A DNA stretch of 64,000 bases from Rhodospirillum centenum SW (GTDB taxonomy: Bacteria; Pseudomonadota; Alphaproteobacteria; Azospirillales; Azospirillaceae), in assembly GCF_000016185.1 (NCBI RefSeq), contig NC_011420.2, forward strand, positions 1,880,501 to 1,944,500. Direction: 5' to 3'. Numbering within the stretch: position 1 is the first letter of the stretch; the number at the start of each line of letters is the position of its first letter. This document shows, one piece after another, positions 1-9,420 of the stretch. The notes below the pieces were generated by a model, which was given only the letters and a program-made list of their open reading frames with translations, searched no databases and had not been told where the DNA came from. A program made the position numbers and the translations under genes.

Positions 1-706
1 CGACGCTGCCGCTGCCGAACAGCACCTCCGACTGGAAGACGAAGCGGTCGCCCACGACGCGCACGTCGTCGCGCTCCCCCAGCGCCTCGCGCAGCCGGCC
101 GAAGAATTCCGAGCGGTAGCGGGCCAGCTCCGTCACCTTGTCGGCCAGGGCGACGTTCAGCCGGTTGCCCAGGTCGGCGATCTGCGCCTCCTGCTCCCGC
201 CCCTTCCCCTCCGACACCTCCAGCGCCGCCGCCACCCGGGCAAGCTGCTCGCGCAGGGCGGCGACCTGCTGGTTCAGCAACTCCACCTGGGCGCGCGCCT
301 CGTCGCCCAGCGCCCGCTCTGACTCCACACTGCCCTTCAGCCCGGCCTCCCGCGCGGCCAGGGCGTCGCGCTCTCCGGCCAGGGCGGCGATGTCGGCCTG
401 GAGCTGCTCCCCGCGGGCCAGAGTGCTGCGCAGCCGGTCGGTCAGTTGCGCCACGTCGGCACGCAGGCCGCCCGACGTTTCCCGTTCCAGCGCCAGCATG
501 TCCGCCAGTTCGGCGATGCGGCGGTTGACCTCCGCGAGCTGGCGGTCACGGCCCTGCAGGGCGCTGGACAGGTAGACCTGCGCCAGCACGAAGACCAGCA
601 GCAGGAAGACGATCACCATCAGCAGGGAGGACAGCGCATCCACCCAGCCGGGCCAGATGTCCACCGCCGCCCCCCGCCCGCCCCGCCGGCCGCCGAAGCC
701 GGGCAT
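1..706 (-). CDS. MotB/OmpA-like membrane protein, C-terminus cut by window edge
   Basis: Reading leftward from the ATG at 706 gives an open frame to the window edge (235 residues visible, no stop). A short basic, glycine-rich N-terminus is followed by one membrane segment at about residues 24-42, as in MotB and TolR. A long charged coiled coil covers about residues 45-200 and ends in a segment that looks like the start of an OmpA-type peptidoglycan-binding domain. The start lies 3 bases after the stop of the MotA/TolQ-like gene, so the two are almost certainly co-transcribed and probably form one proton-driven channel complex, with this protein anchoring it to the wall. The OmpA part is outside the window, so the C-terminal call is inference. 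A role in flagellar rotation is not implied; TolQR/ExbBD-like functions fit equally well. Confidence 0.8.
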   Translation of the reverse strand, partial: MPGFGGRRGGRGAAVDIWPGWVDALSSLLMVIVFLLLVFVLAQVYLSSALQGRDRQLAEVNRRIAELADMLALERETSGGLRADVAQLTDRLRSTLARGEQLQADIAALAGERDALAAREAGLKGSVESERALGDEARAQVELLNQQVAALREQLARVAAALEVSEGKGREQEAQIADLGNRLNVALADKVTELARYRSEFFGRLREALGERDDVRVVGDRFVFQSEVLFGSGSV

Positions 707-709
707 GGC

Positions 710-1858
710 TCAGCGCTCCCCGCCGTCGCCCAGCGCGGCGACGGTGCGCGCCAGGATGCGGATCTCGTTGCGCAGTTCGGCCACCGCCTCGGCCCGGCCG
801 CTGGAACTGTCCTCCAGCAGCCGCGCGGTATACAGCTCCAGGTTCCGGATGTGGGTGCGGGTGGCGTCGTCGATGCCCATGTTGACGCCGGCGGCCAGCG
901 TGGCCGCCAGTTGAGCCAGCACCGGGCGCAGTTCCATCTGGCTTTCCGCCAGCCGGGCCATGAGCTGCTGCTCCGCCCGCATCTGCTCGGCCAGCGCGGT
1001 GATCTTCTCCGTGAGCTGGGTCAGGTGGACGTTCTGCGTCCGCCGCCCCTCCTCCGTCGAGGCCATGGCATACTGCAACCGCTCGATGCTCTCCGCCGTC
1101 GTCTCCAGCAGCGCCTGGACATAGGCCGGGACGGAGCCGCCCTCCCCGCCGTCCCCGGCGATCCCGCCGGTCAGCCGGGTGGCACCGGCCAGCCAGTCCT
1201 CAAGCTCCGCATAGAAGCGGTTCTGCGCCTGCCCCGCCTGGAGTTCCAGGAAGCCCAGCACCAGCGAGCCGGCAAGGCCGAACAGCGAGGAACTGAAGGC
1301 CGTGCCCATGCCGGCGAGCGGCGCCTGGAGCCCCTGTTGCAGATCGCCGAAGACGCTGCCGGCATCGGCCGCCCCGTCGATCCGCAGGCTGCCGATCACG
1401 CCGCCGATGGCGCCGACCGTCTGCAACAGGCCCCAGAAGGTGCCCAGCAGGCCCAGGAAGATCAGCAGGCCGATGAGGTAGCGGCTGGTCTCACGGCTTT
1501 CGTCCAGCCGGGCGCCGACGCCGTCCAGCAGCGAGCGCGTGGCGACCGCCGAGAGGCTGAGCCGCCCCTGCCGCTCGCCCAGCATCCTGGCCATGGGGGC
1601 CAGCAGGCGCGGGGCCGCCGGCGGCACCTCCCCGGCGCGGAAGGCGTCCAGCCAGGCCGCCTCCGGCCGCAGCATCAGCACCTGCCGGAAGATGAAGGCG
1701 ATGCCCAGCAGCAGGACGACGAGGATCAGCCCGTTGAGCGCCGGATTGGCCAGGAAGGCGTGCGCGATCGCCGGGAAGAGCGCCACCGCGACGGCGGCGA
1801 CGGCGAGGAGGAACCCGGCCATCCGGCCGAGGAACCGCTGCGGGCGAGACATGGGCAT
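710..1858 (-). CDS. MotA/TolQ/ExbB-family proton channel protein
   Basis: This 382-residue inner-membrane protein has two N-terminal hydrophobic segments (about residues 12-35 and 40-58), a cytoplasmic stretch, and a second hydrophobic pair at about 125-150 and 185-215. The Gly-rich LGLLGTFWGLL-type segment is typical of the MotA/TolQ/ExbB family. The C-terminus (about 270-370) is a predicted coiled coil, which is longer than in TolQ. The ATG at 1858 follows a GGGGAG ribosome site with 8 bases spacing. The partner MotB-like gene begins 3 bases downstream. In related bacteria such pairs are often labelled flagellar motor proteins, but no flagellar genes are near. I infer a proton-driven energiser of unknown output. 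Confidence 0.85.
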   Translation of the reverse strand: MPMSRPQRFLGRMAGFLLAVAAVAVALFPAIAHAFLANPALNGLILVVLLLGIAFIFRQVLMLRPEAAWLDAFRAGEVPPAAPRLLAPMARMLGERQGRLSLSAVATRSLLDGVGARLDESRETSRYLIGLLIFLGLLGTFWGLLQTVGAIGGVIGSLRIDGAADAGSVFGDLQQGLQAPLAGMGTAFSSSLFGLAGSLVLGFLELQAGQAQNRFYAELEDWLAGATRLTGGIAGDGGEGGSVPAYVQALLETTAESIERLQYAMASTEEGRRTQNVHLTQLTEKITALAEQMRAEQQLMARLAESQMELRPVLAQLAATLAAGVNMGIDDATRTHIRNLELYTARLLEDSSSGRAEAVAELRNEIRILARTVAALGDGGER

Positions 1859-2014
1859 GATCCTGGCTCCCCTGCTGTGCCGGCCTGTGCCGGTCTTCTC
1901 CGTCCCTGCCGGCCTGCGCCGGTCTGTCCGGTGCCGGTCCCTCTTCGGCGTCCTCTGCCGGGCCGGCCTGTCCCTGCGGACGGGGGCCCTGGGGACGGCG
2001 GCACTGTGGATCGG
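1859..2014. other. Intergenic GC-rich imperfect repeats
   Basis: This spacer between the OmpA-like gene and the MotA-like gene is filled with imperfect copies of a TGCCGGCCTG / GCCGGTCT motif between about 1874 and 1955. No gene is supported. The repeats can fold in several ways but no clean terminator is seen. Confidence 0.4.
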
Positions 2015-2752
2015 TCAGCGCCGGAAGGAAAGCTCAACCCGGTCGGCTCCCCCTTCGGCGCCGTCGGTGCCGAGCGCGAAGACCAGCATCCGCTGCTTCG
2101 GGACGCCCAGCGCCATCAGCTTTGACCGCACGGCGAGCGCGCGGGCCAGCGCCAGCCGGCGCGCCCCCGTCTCCCCGTCGGCCCCCAGGGTCGCATGGGC
2201 CCGCAGTTCCAGCCGGTCGCCCGGCGCCTCGGCCAGCCGCCGGGCGACACCCTGGAGCACAGGCTCGGCCGCGGCGCCGAGTCCGTCGGAACCGGGGGCG
2301 AAGTCGATCGCCACGGCAGCGCGACCGGCCACCTCCGCCGGCACGGGGCCGGGCGCGACGCGGGTTTCCGGCGGCGGCGGCAGGTCCGTCCGCGGCGCGG
2401 GCGGCACGCCCTCCGGGTCCGCCGCGGGGGGAATCGGGGTCACTTCCGGCAGATAGGCCGGCGGCGCCTTGATGAGGCCGGTCCGCTGCCCGGGCTTCGG
2501 CACCACGGGCGTGGCCGGAGTCTCCACCGCGGGCGGCGGCGGCACGGGCGGCTTGCGACCGGGCACCCGCACGGCGGGGGCCGGGGCCGTTGCCGTCGTG
2601 TTGTCGCCGGTCTGTGCCTGCGCCGGGCTCAGGGCGAGCAGCGCAGCGGCAAGGCCGGCGGCACAGAGGACGCCGCGGCGGAGCGGGGCACGGAAGAGGA
2701 AGCGGTTCTGCTGCACGCTGTGCATCGGAGCCCGGAAATGTGGCGGCACCAT
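2015..2752 (-). CDS. Exported OmpA-like domain protein with proline-rich linker
   Basis: The 245-residue product has an N-terminal signal peptide (hydrophobic core around residues 28-45, ending in a SPAQAQ-type cleavage site). A proline-rich low-complexity region follows at about 50-140, then a C-terminal OmpA/MotB-like fold at about 145-245. The segment AIDFAPGSDGL and the later RLALARALAVRSKL helix match the peptidoglycan-binding domain pattern. It probably links the outer membrane or periplasm to the wall and may serve the MotAB-like pair 156 bases downstream. The start at 2752 has no clear ribosome site; the ATG at 2725 (nine codons later) is an alternative and would give a more ordinary signal peptide. 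Confidence 0.75.
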   Translation of the reverse strand: MVPPHFRAPMHSVQQNRFLFRAPLRRGVLCAAGLAAALLALSPAQAQTGDNTTATAPAPAVRVPGRKPPVPPPPAVETPATPVVPKPGQRTGLIKAPPAYLPEVTPIPPAADPEGVPPAPRTDLPPPPETRVAPGPVPAEVAGRAAVAIDFAPGSDGLGAAAEPVLQGVARRLAEAPGDRLELRAHATLGADGETGARRLALARALAVRSKLMALGVPKQRMLVFALGTDGAEGGADRVELSFRR

Positions 2753-2821
2753 GGTCCGGTGCCCTGGTCTGCCCGGGTTGGTCCGGCCGGAACGGTCCGG
2801 CGGAACGGTCCGGCCCCCGCA

Positions 2822-2845
2822 GGTCCGCCGCCCGGGCGGCGGACC
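2822..2845 (-). terminator. Perfect 24-bp palindrome after the inositol monophosphatase gene
   Basis: The 12-base arms (GGTCCGCCGCCC and its complement) are perfect and directly abutting, just past the stop of the minus-strand gene ending at 2856. No T-run follows, so this is a stem-loop or terminator candidate only. A tandem 13-base repeat (GGAACGGTCCGGC) sits a few bases beyond, at about 2788-2814. Confidence 0.4.
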
Positions 2846-2855
2846 GGGGCCGGCG

Positions 2856-3726
2856 TCAGCCGGCGCTGCCGCCCGCGGCAGTCGGGGTGGAAGCGGCCGG
2901 GGTGGAGGCGGCCGGGGCCGGCTTGGCCTTCGGCTTCATGGCGTTGCGCAGCAGCGTGCCGAGCGGCAGGTGCAGGTGCGGGTTCGCCGCCAGCACGCTC
3001 TGCCCCGCGGCCGGATTGCGGCCGCCGCCGATCTCGGTGACGAAGCCGCCCGCCTCGGCCACCAGCAGCACGCCGGCCGCCACGTCCCAGGGGTTGAGGT
3101 CCGTCTCCCAGTAGGCGTCGAAGCGGCCCGCCGCCGTGTAGGCGAGATCGAGGGCCGCCGAGCCCAGACGGCGGATGCCCGACACCTCGGGCATCACGGC
3201 GGCGAGCTGGGCCATGAAGCCCTGGAAGTCGCCATGCCCCTTGAACGGGATGCCGGTGGCGACCAGCGCATCGGGCAGGTTGCGCCGGGCCGAGACGCGC
3301 AGGCGCTGGTGGTTCAGGAAGGCGCCCTGCCCCTTCTCCGCCCAGAACATCTCGTCATGCGTCGGCTCGTAGACGACGCCGGCAACGATCTCGCCCTCGC
3401 GCTCCAGCGCGATGGAGATGGCCCAGTGCGGCAGGCCGTGCAGGAAGTTCGTGGTGCCGTCCAGCGGGTCGATGATCCAGCGGCTTCTCTTGTCGCGCCC
3501 TTCGACCGTGCCGGACTCCTCCATCAGGAAGCCGAAGTCGGGGCGGGCGCGGGCCAGCTCGTCGCGGACCATGCGCTCGGCCTTGCGGTCGGCGGCGGAG
3601 ACGAAGTCCGCCGGTCCCTTGCGGCTGACCTGGAGCTGCTCGACCTCGCCGAAGTCGCGCAGAAGGCGCGGCGGGCCTTTTCGGCGGCGCGGGCCATGAC
3701 ATGATGACGGCCGAACGGGCGGCCAT
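2856..3726 (-). CDS. Inositol monophosphatase (SuhB) family protein, 5' end split by two apparent frameshifts
   Basis: The catalytic core is intact from the in-frame ATG at 3572 to the stop at 2856 (238 codons). It carries the Mg-binding DPLDGTTNF motif, an EES upstream of it and WDVAAG near the C-terminus, which define Mg-dependent inositol/sugar phosphatases. Family members have about 50 more N-terminal residues. Here those are present but spread over three frames: MAARSAVIM from the ATG at 3726 (with a strong GAGGAG site 7 bases upstream), then VMARAAEKARRAF, then LRDFGEVEQLQVSRKGPADF. One base seems to be missing near 3703 and one near 3661. Either the gene is damaged, translation starts late at 3572, or the sequence has two errors. 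The C-terminal Pro/Ala-rich tail (last 30 residues) is unusual. Confidence 0.8.
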
Positions 3727-3748
3727 GGGCAAACTCCTCAAAATGCGG

Positions 3749-3782
3749 GACGGGCACCCTCTCGCGTGCGAGGGCGCCCGTC
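3749..3782 (-). terminator. Rho-independent terminator of efp
   Basis: Two 13-base arms, GACGGGCACCCTC at 3749-3761 and GAGGGCGCCCGTC at 3770-3782, pair fully in the minus-strand RNA with one G-U pair. A short T-rich stretch (CATTTTG) follows in the minus direction. It lies between efp and the inositol monophosphatase gene, so it separates the two transcription units. Confidence 0.65.
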
Positions 3783-3855
3783 GGGAACGGTCGGGACCGG
3801 GGCGTCGCGCGCCGCGGACGGCGCCACCGGGCGCCGCGGGAGACGCGCGGCCGGA

Positions 3856-4422
3856 TCAGTCCTTCGCGCGCTCCAGATAGGTGCCGTCCTCGACATTGAC
3901 CACGATGCGGGTGCCGGCATCGACATGCGGCGGCACCAGCACGCGGACGCCGTTCTCCAGCACCGCCGGCTTGTAGGAGGAAGACGCCGTCTGGCCCTTC
4001 ACGACCGGGTCGGCCTCGACGATGCGCAGGGTCACCGTCTGCGGCAGCTCGACCGAGAGCGGCGCGCCCTCGAAGGACTGGACGACGACTTCCATGCCGT
4101 CCTGGAGGAACACCTTGCCGTCGCCGATCACGTCACCGGGGATGGTGACCTGCTCGAACGACTCCTTGTCCATGAAGGTGTACTGGTCGCCCTCGGCGAA
4201 CAGGAAGGACATCTCGTGCTCGTCCAGGCGGGCGCGCTCCACCGTCTCCTGCGTGCGGAAGCGCATCGACGTCTTGGTGCCGGTCCGCACGTCCTTCATC
4301 TCAAGCTGGATGAAGGCGCCGCCCTTTCCGGGCTGCACGATGTTGGCCGCCGTAATGACGTAGAGCTTGCCGCCATCCTCCAGGATGTGGCCCTTCCGCA
4401 TGGTGTTCGCGTTGACCTTCAT
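3856..4422 (-). CDS. efp: Translation elongation factor P
   Basis: This 188-residue protein matches EF-P over its full length, with the three beta-barrel domains. EF-P binds between the P and E sites of stalled ribosomes and promotes peptide bonds at polyproline runs. The start at MKVNANTMRKGHIL was chosen because it matches the family N-terminus; the frame is open further upstream without family similarity. The loop tip that is modified in other bacteria (Lys34 in E. coli) lies in the segment VQPGKGGAF, so a lysine is available at the expected position. The gene faces away from the liv operon. High demand is plausible, since many proteins in the window have polyproline tracts. Confidence 0.97.
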   Translation of the reverse strand: MKVNANTMRKGHILEDGGKLYVITAANIVQPGKGGAFIQLEMKDVRTGTKTSMRFRTQETVERARLDEHEMSFLFAEGDQYTFMDKESFEQVTIPGDVIGDGKVFLQDGMEVVVQSFEGAPLSVELPQTVTLRIVEADPVVKGQTASSSYKPAVLENGVRVLVPPHVDAGTRIVVNVEDGTYLERAKD

Positions 4423-4649
4423 GGCACTGTCTTTCACGTGGACTTGAAGCGGCGCGGACCCTACCAGCAAGCCGCGGGACAGGCAACGCCGGGCCGCGCA
4501 GCCCCGTTCTGCACAACCGCGGCGGGCCGGAAAAGCGATGCGGCTCCGGTACTTCGGCCGGTCTGCGGCTTGAACGGGGGCGATCCGTCGGATAGGGTTC
4601 GCCCCCAATCAGAAAGCCCGGATCACGGGTTTCAGGGCATGGGGACTTC
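4423..4649. promoter_or_regulatory. Divergent intergenic region between efp and livH
   Basis: These 227 bases must hold promoters for both efp (minus) and the liv operon (plus). I see no unambiguous -35/-10 pair or operator. Confidence 0.4.
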
Positions 4650-5585
4650 ATGGACGGTGCAGCGCTGGGACTGGGGACATTTCTCCAGCACCTGATCAAT
4701 GGACTGACGCTGGGGGCGATCTACGGCCTGATCGCCATCGGCTACACGATGGTCTACGGCATCATCCGCATGATCAATTTCGCCCATGGCGAAATCTACA
4801 TGCTGGGGGCCTTCGTCGCGGTGACGGGTTTCACACTGCTGTCCGCGCTGGGCGTGCAGTCGGTAGCGCTGGGCCTGATCGTGGTGCTGGCGGCCTCGAT
4901 CCTGTTCACCGCCGCCTATGGCTGGACGGTGGAGCGGGTCGCCTACCGCCCCTTGCGCGGATCGGGCCGGCTGGCGCCGCTGATCAGCGCCATCGGCATG
5001 TCGATCTTCCTGCAGAACTACGTGATGCTGACCCAGGGCGCGCGGCCGAAGCCGTTGCAGCCCGTGCTGTCGGGCGGCATCACCCTCTGGCAGGGGGAGA
5101 CCTTCGCGCTGGGCATCACCTACATCCAGGCCTTCATCATCGTGCTGACCGTGGCGCTGATGGCGTCCTTCACGGTGCTGATCGCGCGCACGCCGCTGGG
5201 CCGGGCGCAGCGGGCCTGCGAGCAGGACCGGACCATGGCGGCGCTGCTGGGCATCAACGTGGACCGCACCATCAGCCTGACCTTCGTGATGGGTGCCTCG
5301 CTGGCCGCCGTCGCGGGCGTGCTGGTGACGATGTATTACGGTGTCGTGGACTTCTACATCGGCTTCCTGGCCGGGCTGAAGGCCTTCACCGCGGCCGTGC
5401 TGGGCGGCATCGGCTCGCTGCCGGGCGCGATGCTGGGCGGCCTGCTGATCGGGCTGATCGAGGCGTTCTTCACCGGCTATGTCTCCGGTGCCTACAAGGA
5501 CGTGGCAGCGTTCTCCATCCTGATCCTGGTGCTGGTGCTGCGGCCGACGGGCCTGCTCGGCCGCCCCGACATCGAGAAGGTGTGA
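4650..5585 (+). CDS. livH: Branched-chain amino acid ABC transporter permease LivH
   Basis: The 311-residue integral membrane protein has about eight hydrophobic segments and the LivH signatures [20 protein letters not shown] near the N-terminus, NFAHGE after it and the EAA-like cytoplasmic loop [15 protein letters not shown] in the middle. With LivM it forms the membrane channel for Leu/Ile/Val or related substrates. It is the first gene of a four-gene operon; livM follows after 4 bases. Substrate cannot be told from sequence, because related systems also carry urea, short-chain amides and aromatic compounds. Confidence 0.95.
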   Translation: MDGAALGLGTFLQHLINGLTLGAIYGLIAIGYTMVYGIIRMINFAHGEIYMLGAFVAVTGFTLLSALGVQSVALGLIVVLAASILFTAAYGWTVERVAYRPLRGSGRLAPLISAIGMSIFLQNYVMLTQGARPKPLQPVLSGGITLWQGETFALGITYIQAFIIVLTVALMASFTVLIARTPLGRAQRACEQDRTMAALLGINVDRTISLTFVMGASLAAVAGVLVTMYYGVVDFYIGFLAGLKAFTAAVLGGIGSLPGAMLGGLLIGLIEAFFTGYVSGAYKDVAAFSILILVLVLRPTGLLGRPDIEKV

Positions 5586-5589
5586 GCCG

Positions 5590-6897
5590 ATGCAGCCTGC
5601 ACCGACCCTCGCCGCCCGCCTCAAGGATGCCGGCCTCGCCGCCGGCGTGGCGCTGCTGCTGGCGATCCCCTTCATCGGCCTGACCACGGTCAACACCGAC
5701 CAGGGCCTGTCCGTCGCCACCCGCTGGCCCTGGGTCGGCTACGCCGTGGCCGCCGTCTTCGCCGGCCGGCTGCTGGCGGGCTACCTGCGCGACGCCCTGG
5801 CCGGCCGCGCCAGCGCCGCGACGTCGGCGCGCAACGTGCTGCCGACGGGCGAGACGGCGCGGCGGCTCGGCCGTGGCTTCGTGATCGCCGGCATCGGATT
5901 CGCCGCGGTGATGCCGTTCCTGCCCTTCAGCGACCGCTACATCCTGGACCTGGGCACCACGGCCCTGATCTACGTTCTGCTGGGCATGGGGCTGAACGTG
6001 ACGGTGGGTCTGGCGGGCCTGCTGGACCTGGGCTTCGTCGCCTTCTATGCCATCGGCGCCTACACCTTCGCCCTGCTGGCGAAGTTCGCCGGGCTGGGCT
6101 TCTGGCTGAGCCTGCCGCTCTCGGGGCTGGTCGCGGCGCTGTTCGCGGTGCTGCTGTCGCTGCCGATCCTGCGGCTGCGCGGCGACTATCTGGCGATCGT
6201 CACGCTGGGCTTCGGTGAGATCACCCGCATCGTCATCCTGAACTGGCAGAGCCTGACCGGCGGCCCGAACGGGGTTGCCGGCATTCCGCGGCCGTCGCTG
6301 TTCGGCATCTCCTTCGAGCGCCGCCCGCCGGAGGGACAGGTCAGCTTCCATGAGCTGACCGGCATCGCGTTCTCCAGCGAGCACCGGATGATGTTCCTCT
6401 ACTTCATCATCCTGGTGCTGGTGCTGGCGGCGTCCTGGGCCGTCTGGCGGCTGCGCCGGCTGCCCATCGGCCGCGCCTGGGAGGCCCTGCGCGAGGACGA
6501 GATCGCCTGCCGCAGCCTGGGCATCAACCCCACCGCGGCCAAGGTTTCGGCCTATGCCACGGGAGCGATGCTGGGCGGGCTGGCGGGCTGCTTCTTCTCC
6601 GCCCGGCAGGGCTTCGTCAGCCCGGAGAGCTTCACCTTCATCGAGAGCGCGATCATCCTGGCCATTGTCGTGCTGGGCGGCATGGGCAGCCAGATCGGCG
6701 TCGTCATCGCGGCGCTGTTCATCGTGCTGCTGCCCGAATTCGCCCGCGAGTTCGCGGACTACCGCATGCTGCTGTTCGGGGCGGCGATGATCCTGATCAT
6801 GGTCTGGCGTCCGGGCGGGCTGCTGTCGGGACGCGACCCGACCCTGCGCCTGTCCGACCGCCGCAGCCCCCCGCCCGCCGCGACGGAGAGCCTGTGA
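5590..6897 (+). CDS. livM: Branched-chain amino acid ABC transporter permease LivM
   Basis: This 435-residue permease has the LivM core from about residue 105 onward, with [16 protein letters not shown] and the region [15 protein letters not shown] typical of the family. The N-terminal 100 residues carry extra hydrophobic segments, so the protein is longer than many LivM proteins, a known variant type. It pairs with LivH and is energised by LivG and LivF. The stop codon overlaps the start of livG in an ATGA arrangement, which indicates translational coupling. Confidence 0.95.
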   Translation: MQPAPTLAARLKDAGLAAGVALLLAIPFIGLTTVNTDQGLSVATRWPWVGYAVAAVFAGRLLAGYLRDALAGRASAATSARNVLPTGETARRLGRGFVIAGIGFAAVMPFLPFSDRYILDLGTTALIYVLLGMGLNVTVGLAGLLDLGFVAFYAIGAYTFALLAKFAGLGFWLSLPLSGLVAALFAVLLSLPILRLRGDYLAIVTLGFGEITRIVILNWQSLTGGPNGVAGIPRPSLFGISFERRPPEGQVSFHELTGIAFSSEHRMMFLYFIILVLVLAASWAVWRLRRLPIGRAWEALREDEIACRSLGINPTAAKVSAYATGAMLGGLAGCFFSARQGFVSPESFTFIESAIILAIVVLGGMGSQIGVVIAALFIVLLPEFAREFADYRMLLFGAAMILIMVWRPGGLLSGRDPTLRLSDRRSPPPAATESL

Positions 6898-7756
6898 TGG
6901 CCGAGCCCACGACGACGCCTCCGCTGCTGGAGGTCACCGGCCTGACCATGCGTTTCGGCGGTCTGGTCGCGGTGGACAACCTGAATCTGACCGCGCACGG
7001 CTCCGACATCACCGCCGTGATCGGCCCCAACGGTGCCGGCAAGACCACCGTCTTCAACTGCCTGACCGGCTTCTACCGGCCCTCCGCCGGACGGCTGCTG
7101 CTGCGTCATCCGGCGCGCGGCGCGGTGGAGCTGCAGGCCCTGCCCGGCTATGCCGTGGCGCGCATGGGCGTGGTCCGCACCTTCCAGAACATCCGCCTGT
7201 TCCCCCGCATGTCGGTGCTGGAGAACCTGCTGGTGGCGCAGCACACGGGCCTGATGCGGCAGTCGGGCTACGGCGTCGCCGGGCTGCTGAACCTGCCGGT
7301 CTGGCGCCGGGCCGAAGCGGCGGCGGTGGAGCGGGCGCGGGTCTGGCTGGACCGGCTGGACCTGCTGTCGGTCGCCGACGAGGAGGCGGGCAACCTGTCC
7401 TATGGCGTCCAGCGGCGGGTGGAGATCGCCCGCGCCATGAGCACGGACCCGCTGCTGCTCTGCCTGGACGAGCCGGCCGCCGGCCTGAACCCGCGGGAAA
7501 CGGCGGCGCTGGGCGACCTGCTGCTGACCATCCGGGGCGAGTTCGGCACCGGCATCCTGCTGATCGAGCACGACATGAGTCTGGTGATGCGCATCTCCGA
7601 CCGCATCCATGTGGTCGATCACGGCAAGAAGATCGCCGAGGGCACGCCCGAGGAGATCCGCAGCGACGACCGGGTCATCAAGGCCTATCTGGGCGAACCG
7701 GAGGAGGAGGAGATCCCGCCCGAGGTGGTGCAGGACCTTGAGGCGGAGGGGCGGCT

Positions 7757-7760
<4 letters not shown>
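6897..7760 (+). CDS. livG: Branched-chain amino acid ABC transporter ATPase LivG
   Basis: The 287-residue ATPase has a Walker A motif GPNGAGKTT at residues 43-51, a LivG-type signature NLSYGVQRR (in place of LSGGQ), a Walker B/D-loop segment LCLDEPAAGLNP and the H-loop His in IEHDM. The ATG at 6897 overlaps the livM stop, so I prefer it to the GTG one codon earlier. The C-terminal tail is acidic (EEEEIPPE). It overlaps livF by 4 bases. Confidence 0.95.
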
Positions 7761-8476
<716 letters not shown>

Positions 8477-8501
8477 CCCGCCCCGCCGCCGCCTGACCGC
8501 C

Positions 8502-8526
8502 CCCTGCGCCGCTCAGCGGCGCAGGG
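8502..8526. terminator. Bidirectional terminator-like hairpin between livF and the LysE gene
   Basis: A 12-base perfect inverted repeat (CCCTGCGCCGCT and its complement) with a single-base centre lies between two convergent genes and overlaps the stop codon of the minus-strand LysE gene. No long T-run follows on either side. Confidence 0.4.
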
Positions 8527-9130
8527 CGAGCGCGAGGCCGGTGCCGATCATCGCGGTGCCGGCCGTGCGGTTCATCCAGCGCACCCGGCGCGGGCTGGTC
8601 AGCAGCCCCCGCGCCTGCGCCGCCGTCCGGGCGTAGACCACCACCACCCCGCCGACGACGACCGTGACCAGCCCGGCCAGGACCGCCATGTCCACCGGCC
8701 CGATCCGGGTCACGTCGATGAAGCTGGGCAGGAAGCCCATGTAGAAGATGATGGCCTTGGGGTTGCCCAGCGTGACGGCGAGGCCCGCCAGGAAGGTGCG
8801 GGCAAGGCCCCTGCCCGTCTCCGGTCCGGCGGCGGACGGCAGCACCGGCTCGGCCCGCCACGCCTTGATGCCCAGCCAGAGGATGTAGGCGGCCCCGGCC
8901 AGCTTCACCGCCAGGAACAGCTCGCCCATGGCCTGGGCCAGCAGCGCCATCCCCTGCACCGCCAGCGTCATGTAGACGAGATCGCCCAGCACCAGCCCGG
9001 CCCCGAGCGCAAGCCCGGCGCGGAAACCGCGGGCGATGGCACAGGACATGACGGCCAGGATGCCGGGACCCGGCGTGGCGGCGAAGATGGCCAGGGCAAG
9101 CGCCAGGGCCAGGGAGGATTCGAGGGTCAT
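8513..9130 (-). CDS. LysE/RhtB family amino acid exporter
   Basis: The 205-residue inner-membrane protein has six hydrophobic segments. The N-terminal FAATPGPGILAVMS and the later VTLGNPKAIIFYMGFLPSF segments are hallmarks of LysE/RhtB efflux proteins, which export amino acids or homoserine lactones. The partner substrate cannot be told from sequence. A second member of the same family lies at 46504-47145. Confidence 0.9.
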   Translation of the reverse strand: MTLESSLALALALAIFAATPGPGILAVMSCAIARGFRAGLALGAGLVLGDLVYMTLAVQGMALLAQAMGELFLAVKLAGAAYILWLGIKAWRAEPVLPSAAGPETGRGLARTFLAGLAVTLGNPKAIIFYMGFLPSFIDVTRIGPVDMAVLAGLVTVVVGGVVVVYARTAAQARGLLTSPRRVRWMNRTAGTAMIGTGLALALRR

Positions 9131-9298
9131 GCGGGGCTCGGGCGGCAGGAGGGCGGGGATCAGGAGGGCGGCGGGCTAAGCTGGGAATTGTGCGCCGCAC
9201 CAGAAGGCTATCCCCTTCCGCGCCCGGCGGGAAGGGGCACCGACTCCACGGGGCCGGGACGCTTCGTGCTGTCTGCCGTCCCGGCCCGTTCCGAAGCT

Positions 9299-9331
9299 CC
9301 CCGCCGCCCGGGTAACCGGCGGGCGGCGGGG
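9299..9331 (-). terminator. Stem-loop after the chemoreceptor gene
   Basis: Perfect 12-base arms (CCCCGCCGCCCG and complement) with a 9-base loop lie in the 290-base gap between the chemoreceptor and the LysE gene. There is no T-run, so termination is likely but not proven by sequence. The rest of the gap shows nothing recognisable. Confidence 0.45.
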
Positions 9332-9420
9332 CCCCGGAGACAACCGTCCTTCCCTCCCAGGACCAGGAGACCCGTGTCGGGTGCGGTCCCCGGTCCGTCT
9401 CTTCCGCCTTGCGCGGTTGC

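Noticed and set aside
446-2125. A long open frame on the plus strand
   Set aside because: It lies opposite the MotA-like and OmpA-like genes. Its translation is rich in Gln, Arg, Gly, His and Asp with no fold, as expected for the antisense of GC-rich genes.
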